A stretch of 64,000 nucleotides of DNA from Amaurobius ferox (taxonomy: Eukaryota; Arthropoda; Arachnida; Araneae; Amaurobiidae): contig OX578133.1 in the NCBI GenBank assembly GCA_951213105.1, positions 137,559,203 to 137,623,202 of the forward strand, read 5' to 3'. The notes beneath the pieces were generated by a model, which made no database searches, was not told where the DNA came from, and saw nothing but the letters and a program-made list of their open reading frames with translations. A program made the position numbers and the translations under genes. Position 1 is the first letter of the stretch; each line of letters starts with the position of its first letter. Below, piece by piece: positions 32,695-44,039 of this stretch.

Positions 32695-33010
32695 GAAGAG
32701 TCGTTCATATTAAATTTGCATAAACGCCCGTTCACAGGAACGTGAATCGCGATGTATTGATTATTTCCAACAAAGAGCTCCCCAGCTACTGTTAAGCAGA
32801 TGCTGACTAAAGTGCAGCAGTTAGCTGAGGGAACACAGTGGGCTGTGAGAGAGCTACCGGTCCCCATAGAGGGCTTGTTGCTCAAGTTTTTTATTTCCCC
32901 AAGAAACAAGCTAGAAAAAAAATAAGCAGTGACTCCAATCCGATGGAGCCAAAATGGTTTTGAGTGAATAATATATTTCTTTGCGTGTGTGTCGGGGGGG
33001 GGGGGAGATT
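32695..33010. other. GC-richer unassigned segment
   Basis: Upstream of the Copia LTR. Less AT-rich than its surroundings, with a 12-G run at 32994-33005. No coding or repeat identity recognised. Confidence 0.35.
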
Positions 33011-33019
33011 CGCCTTTTT

Positions 33020-34200
33020 CAGACATATTCAAATCAGTTCAAAGTATTAAAATATCGAAATTAGAGCAACCTTTTCAAAATAGTTCAAAATACTAAAATG
33101 TCGAAGTTATAACCACCATATTTTGAAGAACCTGATCCAAAATTAAATTACATATCCCCATAGGGTTTTCAAACTGCTGCAAATTACTTGCAATTTGTTT
33201 ATAGCTAACACTTATAGTTTTTTTTCGGTTTCAACCGAACACCCAGACAATAGACTTCACTTCAAAATATTAAATTATTTTACTAACTTGTATGGCGATA
33301 TATAACCTAGACTTATATAATATCTTTGACGAGATTTCAGATCCAGGTGAATCTGTAAACTTGTCTCGAGGGACGTAAATACATACTAATATTTAATACT
33401 TCCAATTCTTCTCTTCAGATCTTATCAAACATTAAACATATTTAGAACCCCCAAGTTCACTTCACTTCCTAATTTCTTTAAAACAAAATAAAATACAATG
33501 TTTATCACCAAGGTTTACTTTTCAAACATATTCGCTCTTGAAAGACTATCTTACTATATTATTTTGAACCACATTCGCAAAGGTTATAACGAATTTGATC
33601 ATCAACGCCATTTCAGCTTAATTTCATATTATCACCTGAGTAAACACGTCATTAAGTCCAGTAATAAGAACTTGCATAACTTGCTTGGGTGTTAAGCTCA
33701 TATAGTTACATATAGGTATCAAATGCAGCTTCAAAATAATTGAAATACTGAATACATAAGATATCCAGTTGTGCGTTAGCAAATGGCAATATATTAAATG
33801 ACTTATTTAAAGAAGCTGCATTAAATAAGATATTAAATGAAGCAGTATTCGATTAAACTGTTGGAAAAGTAGAATTAAATAAATATTTATAAAACAGAGT
33901 AATAAATGAAGCAATATTAAATAGGGTATTACAAGAAAAATCAAATGATGTTAAAAGTGGTTTTCATAGTGAGGTTAAATTGTAAGGTATTAAAAGAATG
34001 AGCGTCAATTGTGAGGTTTCAAAAACACAATTATCTTTGCGAGGTTTTAAAAACACCATTATCCTTGAGAGGTTTTAAAAGAATTCATAGTATGATATGG
34101 TAAATTATTATTTGCCATAATATCATAGTCGCTGATGTCTGTTAAATTTATGAAGGATACTATATTCATGGTGTTTTAAGTCAATAAATATTTATACATA
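33020..34200. other. AT-rich DNA with short decayed repeats
   Basis: Around 33740-33930 TAAATAAGATATTAAATGAA-like phrases recur, and at 33960-34085 GAGGTTTTAAAAACACNATT-like units of about 28 bp are repeated three to four times. No gene recognised. Confidence 0.45.
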
Positions 34201-34204
34201 AATA

Positions 34205-35716
34205 CACTGCTCGAAACAATTAGGGGATATTATGATTTTGGAAATAAACTAAAGATGAGAAAAAGTTTTGTTGGCTGATATATGATCCATAGGTGGTGTA
34301 AACTATTAGAAAAGAAGATTGCGTAAGGAACAAGGAATAATAATTAAATTTTACTCTTGGTTTTTGTCGGAAAACAAAAAATGCACATTTGGTACAGGTT
34401 ATAAAACGAATAAAAACTGTGAGTTTTAAAAACAGGTATGGTTCCCCTGACCGAAAACAATTTTGCACACCTGTGAGGCATGGAATCAATGAGATTATCA
34501 AGGAGGGACTGGGATATTCTCCCCTATTTCTGTAGAAAAGCGATTGCCAGCTATTGAACTGATTCTGGGGATGATAAGTGACCAGCAACCCTTTTCCTTG
34601 GAATGCCCCAAACATGTTCGATTGGGTTCATGTTGGCAGAACATGCTGGCCAATCCATTCAAAGGATTCCGTTGTCGAAAATAAAGTGGTCCACTAGTCA
34701 AGGACGATGTTGCCTAGCGTTAAGATCCATGAGAATAAATTCATCCCCGATCGCTACCGGGTAAGGAACCACAAAAGATCTGAGGATCTCATCTATATAC
34801 CTGTGAGTCGTCAGTGATCCATTTCTGATGACGTACAGTTCTGTACGGCCATTAATAGAGATACTGGCCCATGTCATCACTTCGCCTCCTCCTAATTGGA
34901 CAATTTCATTCAAAAATGCAGGATTATTCCGAGTTCCACGTTCTCTCCAAATGATAATCCGCTTATTGTCATGTTGTACACCAAAGCGGGACTTCTCTGA
35001 GAAGAGAACATTCCTCCATTCATTTCGTCTCCATCTGAGATGCTCTTGTGCCCACCTTCTGAGGGCAGCACGGTGGTCCGCTGTTAAAGAAACATAAACC
35101 ATAGGTCTGCGAGAATGTAAACCAGCACGATGAAATCGGTTTGGAACAGTTTGAGTTGAAACGATGGCGCCAGAAGCTCTCCGAATGTGCTATTGTAAAA
35201 TAGTGGTGTTCATACTGCGATTTCTTCTGGTAGTTAGTGTTAAATACTTGTCCTCAATTTGTGTTGTTGCATGCCTATGACCTTATCCTGGTCTTCAGCT
35301 AACATTCCCAGTTTCTAAAAATCTATTCTATAGTCTGTAAATAAGGCTTTGGGACACTCCAAGAGCTTCCGCTACAAGGGGTTGCGTCTCCCCCCTCTAC
35401 ACGACCGATGGCCCCCCAGGCTACCGATTTGACTAAGTCATGTTGTTGAGACATCATATGCACTGATACAAAGCATTCAATGCATGCCAATTGTTTCTGA
35501 TCTCTTCCTACATAAAGAATACTGCAGATCGTTTTTCACTCCTAATCTAAAGCGCTTAATTTTCAACGTCACAGACAAAATTTGCATATTCCGAAGTTTG
35601 TAAATGTGTTAATTTTCCTTCCTAACTTCTTTACTTCTATTTTTGTTAAAAAACTAGTCGATTATGTGGCTGTTCCATACCGAACTCATAATATCCCCTA
35701 ATTGTTTTGAGCATTG
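34205..35716 (-). mobile_element. Tc1-like transposon with both TIRs
   Basis: 31-bp terminal inverted repeats, 34205-34235 (CACTGCTCGAAACAATTAGG and on) and 35686-35716, differ at two positions. TA lies directly outside both ends (34203-34204, 35717-35718). The length of 1512 bp and one transposase frame fit a complete Tc1-type element. Confidence 0.95.
34426..35457 (-). pseudogene. Tc1-like transposase, nearly full length, broken
   Basis: Starts at ATGATGTCTCAACAACATG (35457) and ends at a TAA near 34426; about 344 codons, the usual Tc1 length. The N-terminal paired-like DNA-binding region is in pieces through frameshifts (35100-35450). The central part is continuous from SRRPMVYVSLTADHRAALRR to ILMDLNARQHRP. 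The first catalytic position is FSEKSRF, where Tc1 proteins have FSDESRF, so the first Asp of the DDE triad is lost. The second Asp (LMDLNAR) is kept. A frameshift follows, and the third position lies in SNQHEPN-like text in another frame. The tail LIDSMPHRCAKLFSVRG matches the Tc1 C-terminus. It cannot make active enzyme. Confidence 0.9.
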
Positions 35717-35719
35717 TAC

Positions 35720-36560
35720 TTTATGCGTAGGTATAATTTAATCTGAATGCTCAAAAATAAGAAAGGGTTTCAAGTAAAATCCGACTATATTTCTCCACTA
35801 TACCGCACCCAGTTATGTTTCAATTTAGGCCGCAACTAATCAAGGTTAACGCTATCTGTCGGCGCAGTAGTATTGTCAATTATTTGACTTTTACTAGAAA
35901 AAAATCATTTCTATTTTGTCGTGTAAGTTTAGTGTTAATTGATTTATAAATCATAAGTTATTAACTAAACGATGTAGCTGGCCTCGTCCATTTCTGCGAA
36001 AATTTGCTTGTAACTAATTTATAGGAACAATCTGGCTTCATAATCTAGTAAACAGTTTTAAATTCCTGAGAAGATCCTTCAATATAAAATATGCTAGAGA
36101 GATGCATTTATTTTTTACTTTATCAAGTCATTCATTTTAAGAAAAATTCTTGTTTTCTAATATATTCTTACTTTTTATTTTATAAGTGCGTGTGTGTATT
36201 ATGTCCCTTTGTTTGAGTACATGGATATTTTTATCTTGCATTTAAAATTTAAATTCCTTTGTCCTGTTGGCAGTATGTGACAAATTCATAAAAATTGCAT
36301 TAATCATAGAAATTGTAAGAGTCTTAGGAATTACATGTTTTTATCACTCAATGAAATTACTCTTATTGTATTCATCTTATAGTCTAATAAAACTACTCTT
36401 ATTTGTACTAGACGTTGTGGAGTTGAGATTAATTGAACATCAAAAATTTATACCGAAACTTTTTATTTTATCAAGATCATGTCCAAACTACGCTCTTCCT
36501 AGGAAATTCTGATTTTATGTCATCTAAATATTATACAAACAAAGACTGCAAAAGGTTTTA
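35720..36560. other. AT-rich DNA, no gene recognised
   Basis: ORFs at 36267-36621 are AT-biased and run into a TA microsatellite. Confidence 0.4.
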
Positions 36561-36562
36561 CA

Positions 36563-36564
<2 letters not shown>

Positions 36565-36600
<36 letters not shown>

Positions 36601-36690
36601 TCTATAATTACTTATTTGTAACAGATATGCTAGAGATGGGTTTTTCTGTAGTTACCGTAGTTTATGCATAGTTTTCGATTAAAAATTTCA

Positions 36691-36765
<75 letters not shown>
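36565..36765. repeat. (TA)n and (GT)n microsatellites
   Basis: (TA)n at 36565-36598 and 36694-36732, then (GT)n at 36742-36765. Confidence 0.95.
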
Positions 36766-36984
36766 CCCAATAAAGTTCGTTGAAGATTTTTGTTTCCTCA
36801 ACCATTAGTCGTAGATAAGTACTATTAATAATTTTAAATTTCGAAAATCATTTAACTATGGTAATCCTATGGTTATCCTATAACAGTTTTACATCTAAAT
36901 ATACATTTTCCTCAAATATACGAAATCTAACTTTTTATGTGGTCCTTCGGTCCCCAAAGTTCGAATTAGTAAAATGTTCTTCAT

Positions 36985-37972
36985 CTATATAATAAAAGGC
37001 AATGTCTGTATGTGTGTATATCTGTGTGTCTTATACACTACAGGCTCAGCGACCGCGCGTCGCAGAGCTACGAAATTTGGCACTTGGAGACCCGGGGGGA
37101 GGGGGGAAGGTGACACGTGAAAACCGATTTTTAAAATTTGAATTATTTATTTTATTATTTAAAGTTTTATGCAATTTCGACCGTTTTTTTCCCTTTTTTC
37201 TCCACCATCCAGACGTCGTAGAAAAAACAAATCACACGACCGGAAAGAGCAGACAATTGCGAGTAAAAATATATCAATTTCAAATCTCAGGGATAAATTC
37301 TAATATGTTTTAAAGATTTTAAAACAGGAGTCACTTTCGGCTTAAAAAAACGAACTTTTTTTTTTAAATCCTCACATCGGGAAAAGTACCGACAATTTCG
37401 ACTAATAATTTACATTTTTAGAAAGCTCAAATGTCGGACTTTCTTACAAGCCCAATCTGATCAAGAAATAATAAAAAGTAGCTGCAGGATCCGGATTTTA
37501 AGAATTTCCTAATTTCAATTTCTCGGCGAAATAGCAATTGAAGTTTTTTACCCACAACGCACTGCGCGCGCAGACGCACGGTGTTTCCATGGAGAAGAAA
37601 ATAAATAAAAAGAAAGTTATGGAGATTGTGCATCGGGTTAGAAAATTACGTTATAATAAAATTTAAATGATTGAATTATGGTGGATTGAATTGTGGTGAT
37701 GTATTGTATATATCGGGTAGTGGTAACAGTGTACAGACATTATTATATTTATATGAAATTATTATATTTATTAGAAAATTACGTTATACTTTAAATGATG
37801 GAATTAAGAGCTTAGCATATGGTCATTAAAAAATTTAAATGATTGAATTATGGTTTTAACGTCATTAAACTAAAACAAACTTTGTTAACTCCACAGGGTT
37901 ATGACGCCAGCGAGTTTTGCACGGTCAGAATTTTCAAGGGTAGCGAACAGGCTGGTCGCCGAAGGCGACTAG
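36985..37972 (+). mobile_element. Helitron A, non-autonomous
   Basis: Begins TCTATATAATAAAAGG at 36985 after an A, and ends with a hairpin GTCGCC-GAA-GGCGAC (37955-37969) that runs into CTAG (37969-37972). TC start, hairpin and CTRR end are the Helitron signature. About 988 bp, no Rep/Hel domain. Its 5' half is similar to that of Helitron B. The last 110 bp (from GTTTTAACGTCATTAAAC at about 37853) recur at 39365-39468. Confidence 0.85.
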
Positions 37973-38663
37973 TCTACAATAATAAAAGGCAATGTATGTC
38001 TGTGTGTGTGTCTTATACACTATAGGCTCAGCGACGGCGCGTCGCAGAGCTACGGAATACGGAATTTGGCAATCGGAGACCCGGGAGGTTGGAAGGTGAC
38101 ACATAAAAACCGATTTTTAAAATTTGAATTTTTTTTTATTATTTAATGTTTTATGCGATTTCGACCGATTTTCCTCTTTTCCTCCACCATTCAAACGTCG
38201 TAGAAATAACAAATCACACGACCGGAAAGAGCAGACAATTGCGAGTGAAAATATATCAATTTCAAATCTCAGGGACAAACTCTAATGTTTTTTAAAGATT
38301 TTAAAACAAAAGTCACTTTCAGCTCAAAAACACGAACTTTCGTTTTTAAATCCTCGCGTCGGGAAAAGTACCGACAATTTCGACTAATAATTTACATTTT
38401 TAGAAAGCTTCTTACAAGGTCAATCTTTCGAAGGCTTTCTTACAAGCTCAATCTGGTCAAGAAATAAGAAAAAGTAGCCGCACTATCCGGATTTTAAGGA
38501 AGTAATGATTTTCAATTTCTCGGCCAAACCGCGAAAGTAGGGATCGATTTTCACCCACATGCGCATGCAGACGCACGGTGTTTCTATGGCGGAGGGGAGG
38601 TGGGCGAGGTTATGACGTCACGGTTCTGACTAAGGCTCCTCTATATAAGTAGAGGAGCTCTAG
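37973..38663 (+). mobile_element. Helitron B, directly joined to A
   Basis: Begins TCTACAATAATAAAAGG at 37973, the very next base after A's CTAG, and ends with a hairpin GCTCCTCT-ATATAAGT-AGAGGAGC (38635-38658), then TCTAG with T as the next base (38664). About 691 bp. Shares with A the blocks GGCAATGT.TGT, TCTTATACACTA, CTCAGCGAC.GCGCGTCGCAG, AAATCACACGACCGGAAAGA and CAGACGCACGGTGTTTC. No coding capacity. Confidence 0.88.
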
Positions 38664-39364
38664 TTCTGACGCCAGGATTTTGGCGAGGTTGCGTCAGATA
38701 CTCATAGCGAAATCGAATGGAACATTTGATATTTGTGCCTGCCAAATAATGAATGTATTAAACTAAAACAAACCATCTATTTTATTTGAATAAATTATTC
38801 ATCCATTTTATTGGAATAAATTATTATTTTCGAAATAAATTACTTTTCATTTTAAATTTCAATTTGCTTGAAATGCATTTATTAATTTTTTAAAAACATC
38901 ATTTTTTTCTTACAACTCAACCCAAACCTTTCACTTTGTTGTGTTAGTAGTTTCTTTGGAGCGGTTTATCAGTATCAAGATAAGAATTTATTTTACTTCA
39001 TTATTGTTCTTTTAAGAACATAAATTTCTTTCTCTTTTTATAATATTACATATTAAGTGTATTTACAAGTTTATAGTGTATTTTATTTATATTGTTTTAA
39101 AATTGTTCTGATTTAAACAGGGGCTATACATTGTTCTGATTTGACAGGTTTTCGACTTCTATTCTAGAATTTTATTTAGATTTTTGTTTAATTTGTAAAC
39201 ATTCTATTCAGTTTAGAGTTTATTTTTACTGTGGACTCTTGGTATTATGGGTGTTTATAATTTTGTTTCGTGTTTTTATTAAAAACAAAAAAGCTTTTAA
39301 TATATACAAACTTAAATAATGAATGTTTTTGGAATACATTATTTTTCATCTTAAAATTTCATTT
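38664..39364. other. AT-rich DNA between Helitron parts
   Basis: After a short GC-richer stretch (38664-38715) resembling Helitron interior sequence, the DNA is plain AT-rich. No gene recognised. Confidence 0.4.
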
Positions 39365-39468
39365 TTAGTTTTAACGTCATTAAACTAAAACAAACTTTGT
39401 TAACTCCACGGGGTTATGGCACCAGCGAGTTTGCCGGGTCAGAACTTTCAAGGGTAGCGAACAATGTG
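39365..39468 (+). mobile_element. Helitron 3' region fragment
   Basis: About 100 bp closely matching 37853-37950: GTTTTAACGTCATTAAACTA, TTTGTTAACTCCAC, GTTATG.C.CCAGCGAGTTT, TTTCAAGGGTAGCGAACA. It stops just before the terminal hairpin and CTAG, so the 3' end is truncated or the element ended differently. Confidence 0.75.
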
Positions 39469-39474
39469 TAAAAC

Positions 39475-39875
39475 TCAAACAGATCGATTATTTTCCAAGC
39501 AAAGTTAACCGAGATATGTTAGTTAAGAGTTTCAACATTTTTCCTGGAAAATTTAGGGGCTGTACATAAATTGAATTATGAGTCATATCAATTTGCCAGC
39601 AAATACCCTATATTATACATATCTGTAGCCCCCCCCCTGCTAAGCAACTTATTACGCGTTAAAGGACTTTCTGGGGCACCTTGATAAAACCTAAACATTT
39701 GACATTAAATGAAATATAAAACAAAAATCCTGAAATATTTTATTTTTATTTTATACGGCACCTCAGCTGTAGTTCGAAATGATGAATTGATTCGCAGACG
39801 TAGGAAAGTGATTTAAGTTGTAAAATTCAATGTTTTATATCTCGGTAAATTTTGCTCGTAATAGAATCGAACCTG
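39475..39875. repeat. Short inverted-repeat unit
   Basis: ACAGATCGATTATTTTCCAA, then GCAAAGTTAACCGAGATAT (39479-39517) is mirrored, with changes, by ATATCTCGGTAAATTTTGCT (39838) to AATCGAACCTGT. The stem is about 39 positions with about 320 bp between arms. No transposase; possibly a MITE. Confidence 0.5.
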
Positions 39876-40350
39876 TTTTAGTTTTAAATGTAAATGCTTT
39901 AGTAATAGAAAATTTGTCGATGTTTTAGTACTTGGAAATTTTTGCATTGAAGGAAGGTATAAAAGTTAGATTTCGTATATTTTAGAAAAATATATTTTTC
40001 GACATGAAACTGTTATACAACAAATTGCTACATCATATGAAGTACATTTGTAATTGAAAGTATATATAGTTCTACTATAAAGTTCGGGAAAGGATTTTCC
40101 CAGACATCCTATATATATATTTTATGTATATATGTATTGACCACGCAATTTGACAATACTAATAACTTATCAAAACTACACATGCGCTATATGAGTTATA
40201 TAGGAATTTACATTTCACTTTATTTTCTCACTATTTCTGTATATTTCTGCATATTGTCTAGATTGTGTCTATATTATGCTGTGTCCACACCCTAACCCCC
40301 TCCTTTACTATTGTATGACCATTTGATATATATATATATATATATATATA

Positions 40351-42853
40351 CATGGTGTCCCAATAAGATTGAAACGCGCTTTAATTACCTGTTGGAGATA
40401 AGTGGACAATGTAAATTGCAAAAATGTTGAAAGTAGGTAGGAAATAAGACTCCGTTAACAAAATAGTCATCTCATTAATTTTCAAACAGTTACATTTTTT
40501 ACATTTTATACGACCCCCTTAGACAAATTTGGTCAATCAGAAAATTTTTATTTTTAATGCAACAAGATCATTTAAAAAACCCTCATATCTGTATCTTTAA
40601 AATCAACTGAATTATGATAAAGGAAAAAATCTGACTTATGCCAATTTACCGTACCAGGCTGTTTCATCAGTGAAAATAGAAATCATAAACAAATTGACAA
40701 TGGAAATTTTTTAGTTCAAAAATATGTTAATATGTGTCAAAAATTTTTATCGCAAATGCATTTAAATAAAGCATTACACAGACAGAGATCATATAATCGC
40801 GGTTGGGGCACATAATTAAAATATGCATACATTGATAGAAGACCACTGATATAAAGGGACAAATTTCGTTACAAATACTAGAAATACAATTCACAAAGCA
40901 TTCTCAAGATGTTTTCCTTCAACTCCAATACATATCTGAGCTCTTCTAATAATACTTCTGTAAATATTTTGAAGTTCTTCACCACTGATATTGTTGCAAG
41001 CATCTTTTGTTTAAGGTCAATTGCGGTTAGTGGGCGAGTATTATAAACTAGTGTTTGAAGACGACTCCATAAGTAAAAATCGACAAGGATTAAATCAGGG
41101 GTTCTGGGGGGGGGGGGCATTCATGGCTCCTTTCAAACCAATCCACTGTTTATCAAAGTTTTCGTTGAGCTAGTTTGTCACAATTATAGCCTGGTGTGCA
41201 CGCGAGTCATCTTTTTAATAATACATGGTTTTAGAAGCGATAATGTTGTCGTCTCCATAAAATCCTTTACAGTACCTTTCAAAATAAGCTGCCTGTATTT
41301 TTTCAGCTGTAAGAGTCATTTCATAAAGCACAGGACCAATCAGTTTTACATTCCAAATTCTGCACCATACAAACATCCCCCGGCCACACATTAAACTGCC
41401 GTAAGCCCTAGGGTTGGCTGTGTGGTCTGGACCTTCGACAACCGCACCATACAAACACAGAAAACTTTCTCTGGTGATGCATTTCACAGACAAAAAATGG
41501 TTTCGTATTATCTCAATAATGATCGTTGTGAGTATTGATTGCCCCATCTTCCGTAAACAAATATCCATCAGTCCACAGGATGTTCTTAACAAAGTTCGAA
41601 TTGATGTCTGGTTGGATTAACAACCAGCTGCAGAATGCTACACGCCGGTCAAAATCGGAGGAATGAAGTGCTTGAAGTCTATGAATACAAAATGGATGCC
41701 AATGGTATTTCCAAATGTTCGAGCAATTGACATCCTAAGTAGCCCCAAAAGTTTCGCTTGCTTTTCGAATGGTTGTTCGTGGGTTGAAAGGAAAATATGC
41801 GATGATGTCAGTTTCTTGATTCTCCGTGTACAAATGATTTTTTCCAGGGCCAGGTCTTGGATGAAATTAACCGGTAGTTCTTAATCTCCTCATCATCTGA
41901 TAAACAAATGTACGTGAAATTTCAAGCAAGTTTGGATATCACAATCCAAAATCCCGAGCAATTTCTGCAGTAGTTTTATTACACAGAGCATAAATCATTG
42001 TTAATTCGAAAAGCTCGTTATTTGTTAAAAATACCATTATGCACAACTAGTTACGTGTTCTTATTTCGTCAATTCAGAACTAAACATTCTGACGATTCAC
42101 TGAATGATTTCTAATCTTCTTTATTTTGGTATAATATTCTAAGAAAGTTTAGTTGTATTGAATAGAAATAATACTGGGAATAAATACGTAAATATTAAAA
42201 AATGAATCGTCTGCATTTCATTCTTCAGTTTTTTAAAATTATTTTACTATACACATTTGAAACGGCTAAATTAGAGTTAAAAGAAAGAAAAAATCGTCTG
42301 TGAGTTCTATTCTTCGTTTTGAAAAATTATGTTAAATCTCAAAATCAAATACATACTTGCATTTGTTTACTTATTTATTTTAATTGTTTCAAATAAAAAT
42401 TGGCATGTCTCAATGTTAAAAGTACTTAAGAATCAGTGATTGCATCGGAGCCTACGCGGAATTGAGCCTACGCAAAAATGTCTCCTATGTATTATTATCC
42501 AGTTTTATCTTTTTTGTGATATGTCACAAATTTACATTTCTAATTTGATATATGGTCCCCATTCACAATGTTCAATTTTCAACTAAATATAACTCGCTCA
42601 ATTTTAAAGATACAGATATAATGGGTTTTTTAATGATCCTGTTGCATTGAAAATAAAAATTTTCTTATTGACCAAATCAGTCTAAGGGGTTCGTATAAAA
42701 ATTTAAAAAGTAACTTTTGAAAATTAATGGAAGGATTATTTCATTAACGTAGTCTTATTTCCTACCTTACTTTCAACATTTTTGCAATTTACATTGCCCA
42801 CTTATCTCCAACGGGTAAAGAATTAAAGCACGTTTCAATCTTTTTGGGACACC

Positions 42854-42856
<3 letters not shown>
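40351..42856 (-). mobile_element. mariner-like element with long TIRs, inserted in (TA)n
   Basis: The ends CATGGTGTCCCAATAAGATT (40351) and, on the other strand, CAGGGTGTCCCAAAAAGATT (from 42856) are inverted. The TIRs extend about 270 bp each (to about 40620 and from about 42590) at roughly 85% identity by eye. Both flanks are (TA)n (40326-40350 and 42857-42902), so the element landed on a TA inside a microsatellite. Length 2506 bp. Confidence 0.92.
40878..42037 (-). pseudogene. mariner-like transposase, broken
   Basis: The N-terminus begins at the ATG at 42035-42037: MVFLTNNELFELTMIYALCN then KTTAEIARDFGL, a helix-turn-helix start, ended by a stop. The middle (41215-41592) has, in one frame, MCGRGMFVWCRIWNVKLIGP, matching the V-W-C-G-I-W-N-G-x-L-I-G-P block of this transposase group. 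The C-terminus (41120-40878) has PPPRTPDLILVDFYLWSRLQ, corresponding to the S-P-D-L-x-P-x-D-F-x-L-W motif whose second Asp is the third catalytic residue, here kept. At least three frame changes or stops separate these parts. DDxD-type mariner-like is inferred. Confidence 0.82.
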
Positions 42857-42903
<47 letters not shown>

Positions 42904-42909
42904 CATTGT

Positions 42910-43530
42910 ATTTTCCATATAATTGAAATATCGTAGCACACCAAAATAACCTAAATAAGATTTAACTTGGAAAGCGCATAGACTCCGGTTTAAAATCCTC
43001 CTTGCAACAGAACCAGAAGCTTTTTGACTCATAGCTGCTCAATAGATATATGCAAAAGTGTATATCGCTTCCAAATATATAAAAATGTAAAACATGGCGT
43101 TGGCATTATTTAGCTTTAAAATAGACATACGAAAACACTTTGAAATATTTTGTAAACATCTGTTCCATATTGATTTGGTGTTTTATTTAATTGTAGTCTT
43201 CCTTTTAGGGATGTATAAAATAATTCAAAAGGGGGATAAAGAATATCAAATTATTACTGTCAGTCAAAGTATATGAAATATGAAGTATATGAAACAGTTA
43301 TCATTTCCAGATAATAAAGGAACTAAATATTATTTATTTCTTTAAATTTTTGTAAAGATTAAGCTATTTAGGGTACTGGAGGTAAAATATACTTTATTTT
43401 TAAAAGTAATATTTTCGTAAATGCAGAGTAGTTCTTTTGTTTCTGTATTTAAATATTTAATTAGCTTTTTATATACTACATAATATCACTTATTCCTACA
43501 TGAAATAAAATGTTCTTTGTCTGTTATTAC
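42910..43530. other. AT-rich DNA, no gene recognised
   Basis: Short hydrophobic ORF at 43094-43276 without domain similarity. No repeat recognised. Confidence 0.4.
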
Positions 43531-43534
43531 AAGT

Positions 43535-44035
43535 TGCAGAGTTCAATTTGACGATAAGAACTTGCAAATCCGTTCCAGTAGCTCAACGGCAGAGCGAAGG
43601 CTAACCAGCACGAAGATCCACGATTCGATTCCCGGTTGGAGCAGCAAGGTTCTTTAAAATGCCGTCCGAATAAATCAACTTTGTTGGTTAATCCAAAGAT
43701 GTTGAAGGTCTGAGAGTAACCCTAGTACAACTATCACAGTTTCAGTGAACTCTGATTTTGTTGTATTGTTCGGGATACGACCACACAGGAAGCCAACCTG
43801 GGGATAAAAATAGCATCGCGAGACTAACCTGACGTAAAAATAGCAGGGTATGATCAGTCAGATTGTCAGTTTTAAGTCAATCTGATATTAGAGGGTGGAG
43901 AATGCAGAGTTCACTTTTACAATAAAAGCTTGCAACTCCGATATAATAGCTCAACGGTAAAGCGTCCACTGGTCAGTATAACGATCCTTAGTTCAATTCC
44001 CGGTTATGGCAGCAAGGTTCTTTACAAAGTAATTT
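43535..44035 (+). mobile_element. SINE family S2 dimer (copies 2 and 3)
   Basis: Two tandem copies about 355-360 bp apart. Each is led by TTGCAGAGTTCA and CTTGCAA, then a tRNA-like head: box A TAGCTCAACGGCAGAGCG (43580) and TAGCTCAACGGTAAAGCG (43947); box B GATTCGATTCCCGG (43622) and AGTTCAATTCCCGG (43989). Both continue with a GCAGCAAGGTTCTTTA junction. Copy 1 then has the ATGCCGTCCGAATAAATCAA body also present at 8095-8250 in inverse orientation. Copy 3 is cut short soon after the junction. Real tRNA genes are unlikely since the heads do not fold to a clean acceptor stem. Confidence 0.75.
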
Positions 44036-44039
44036 GAAA

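Noticed and set aside
34828..35097. Plus-strand ORF of 89 codons
   Set aside because: Antisense of the Tc1 transposase.
43570..43642. Possible functional tRNA gene
   Set aside because: Box A and B are present, but the acceptor stem does not pair cleanly and the sequence continues into a repeated SINE body.
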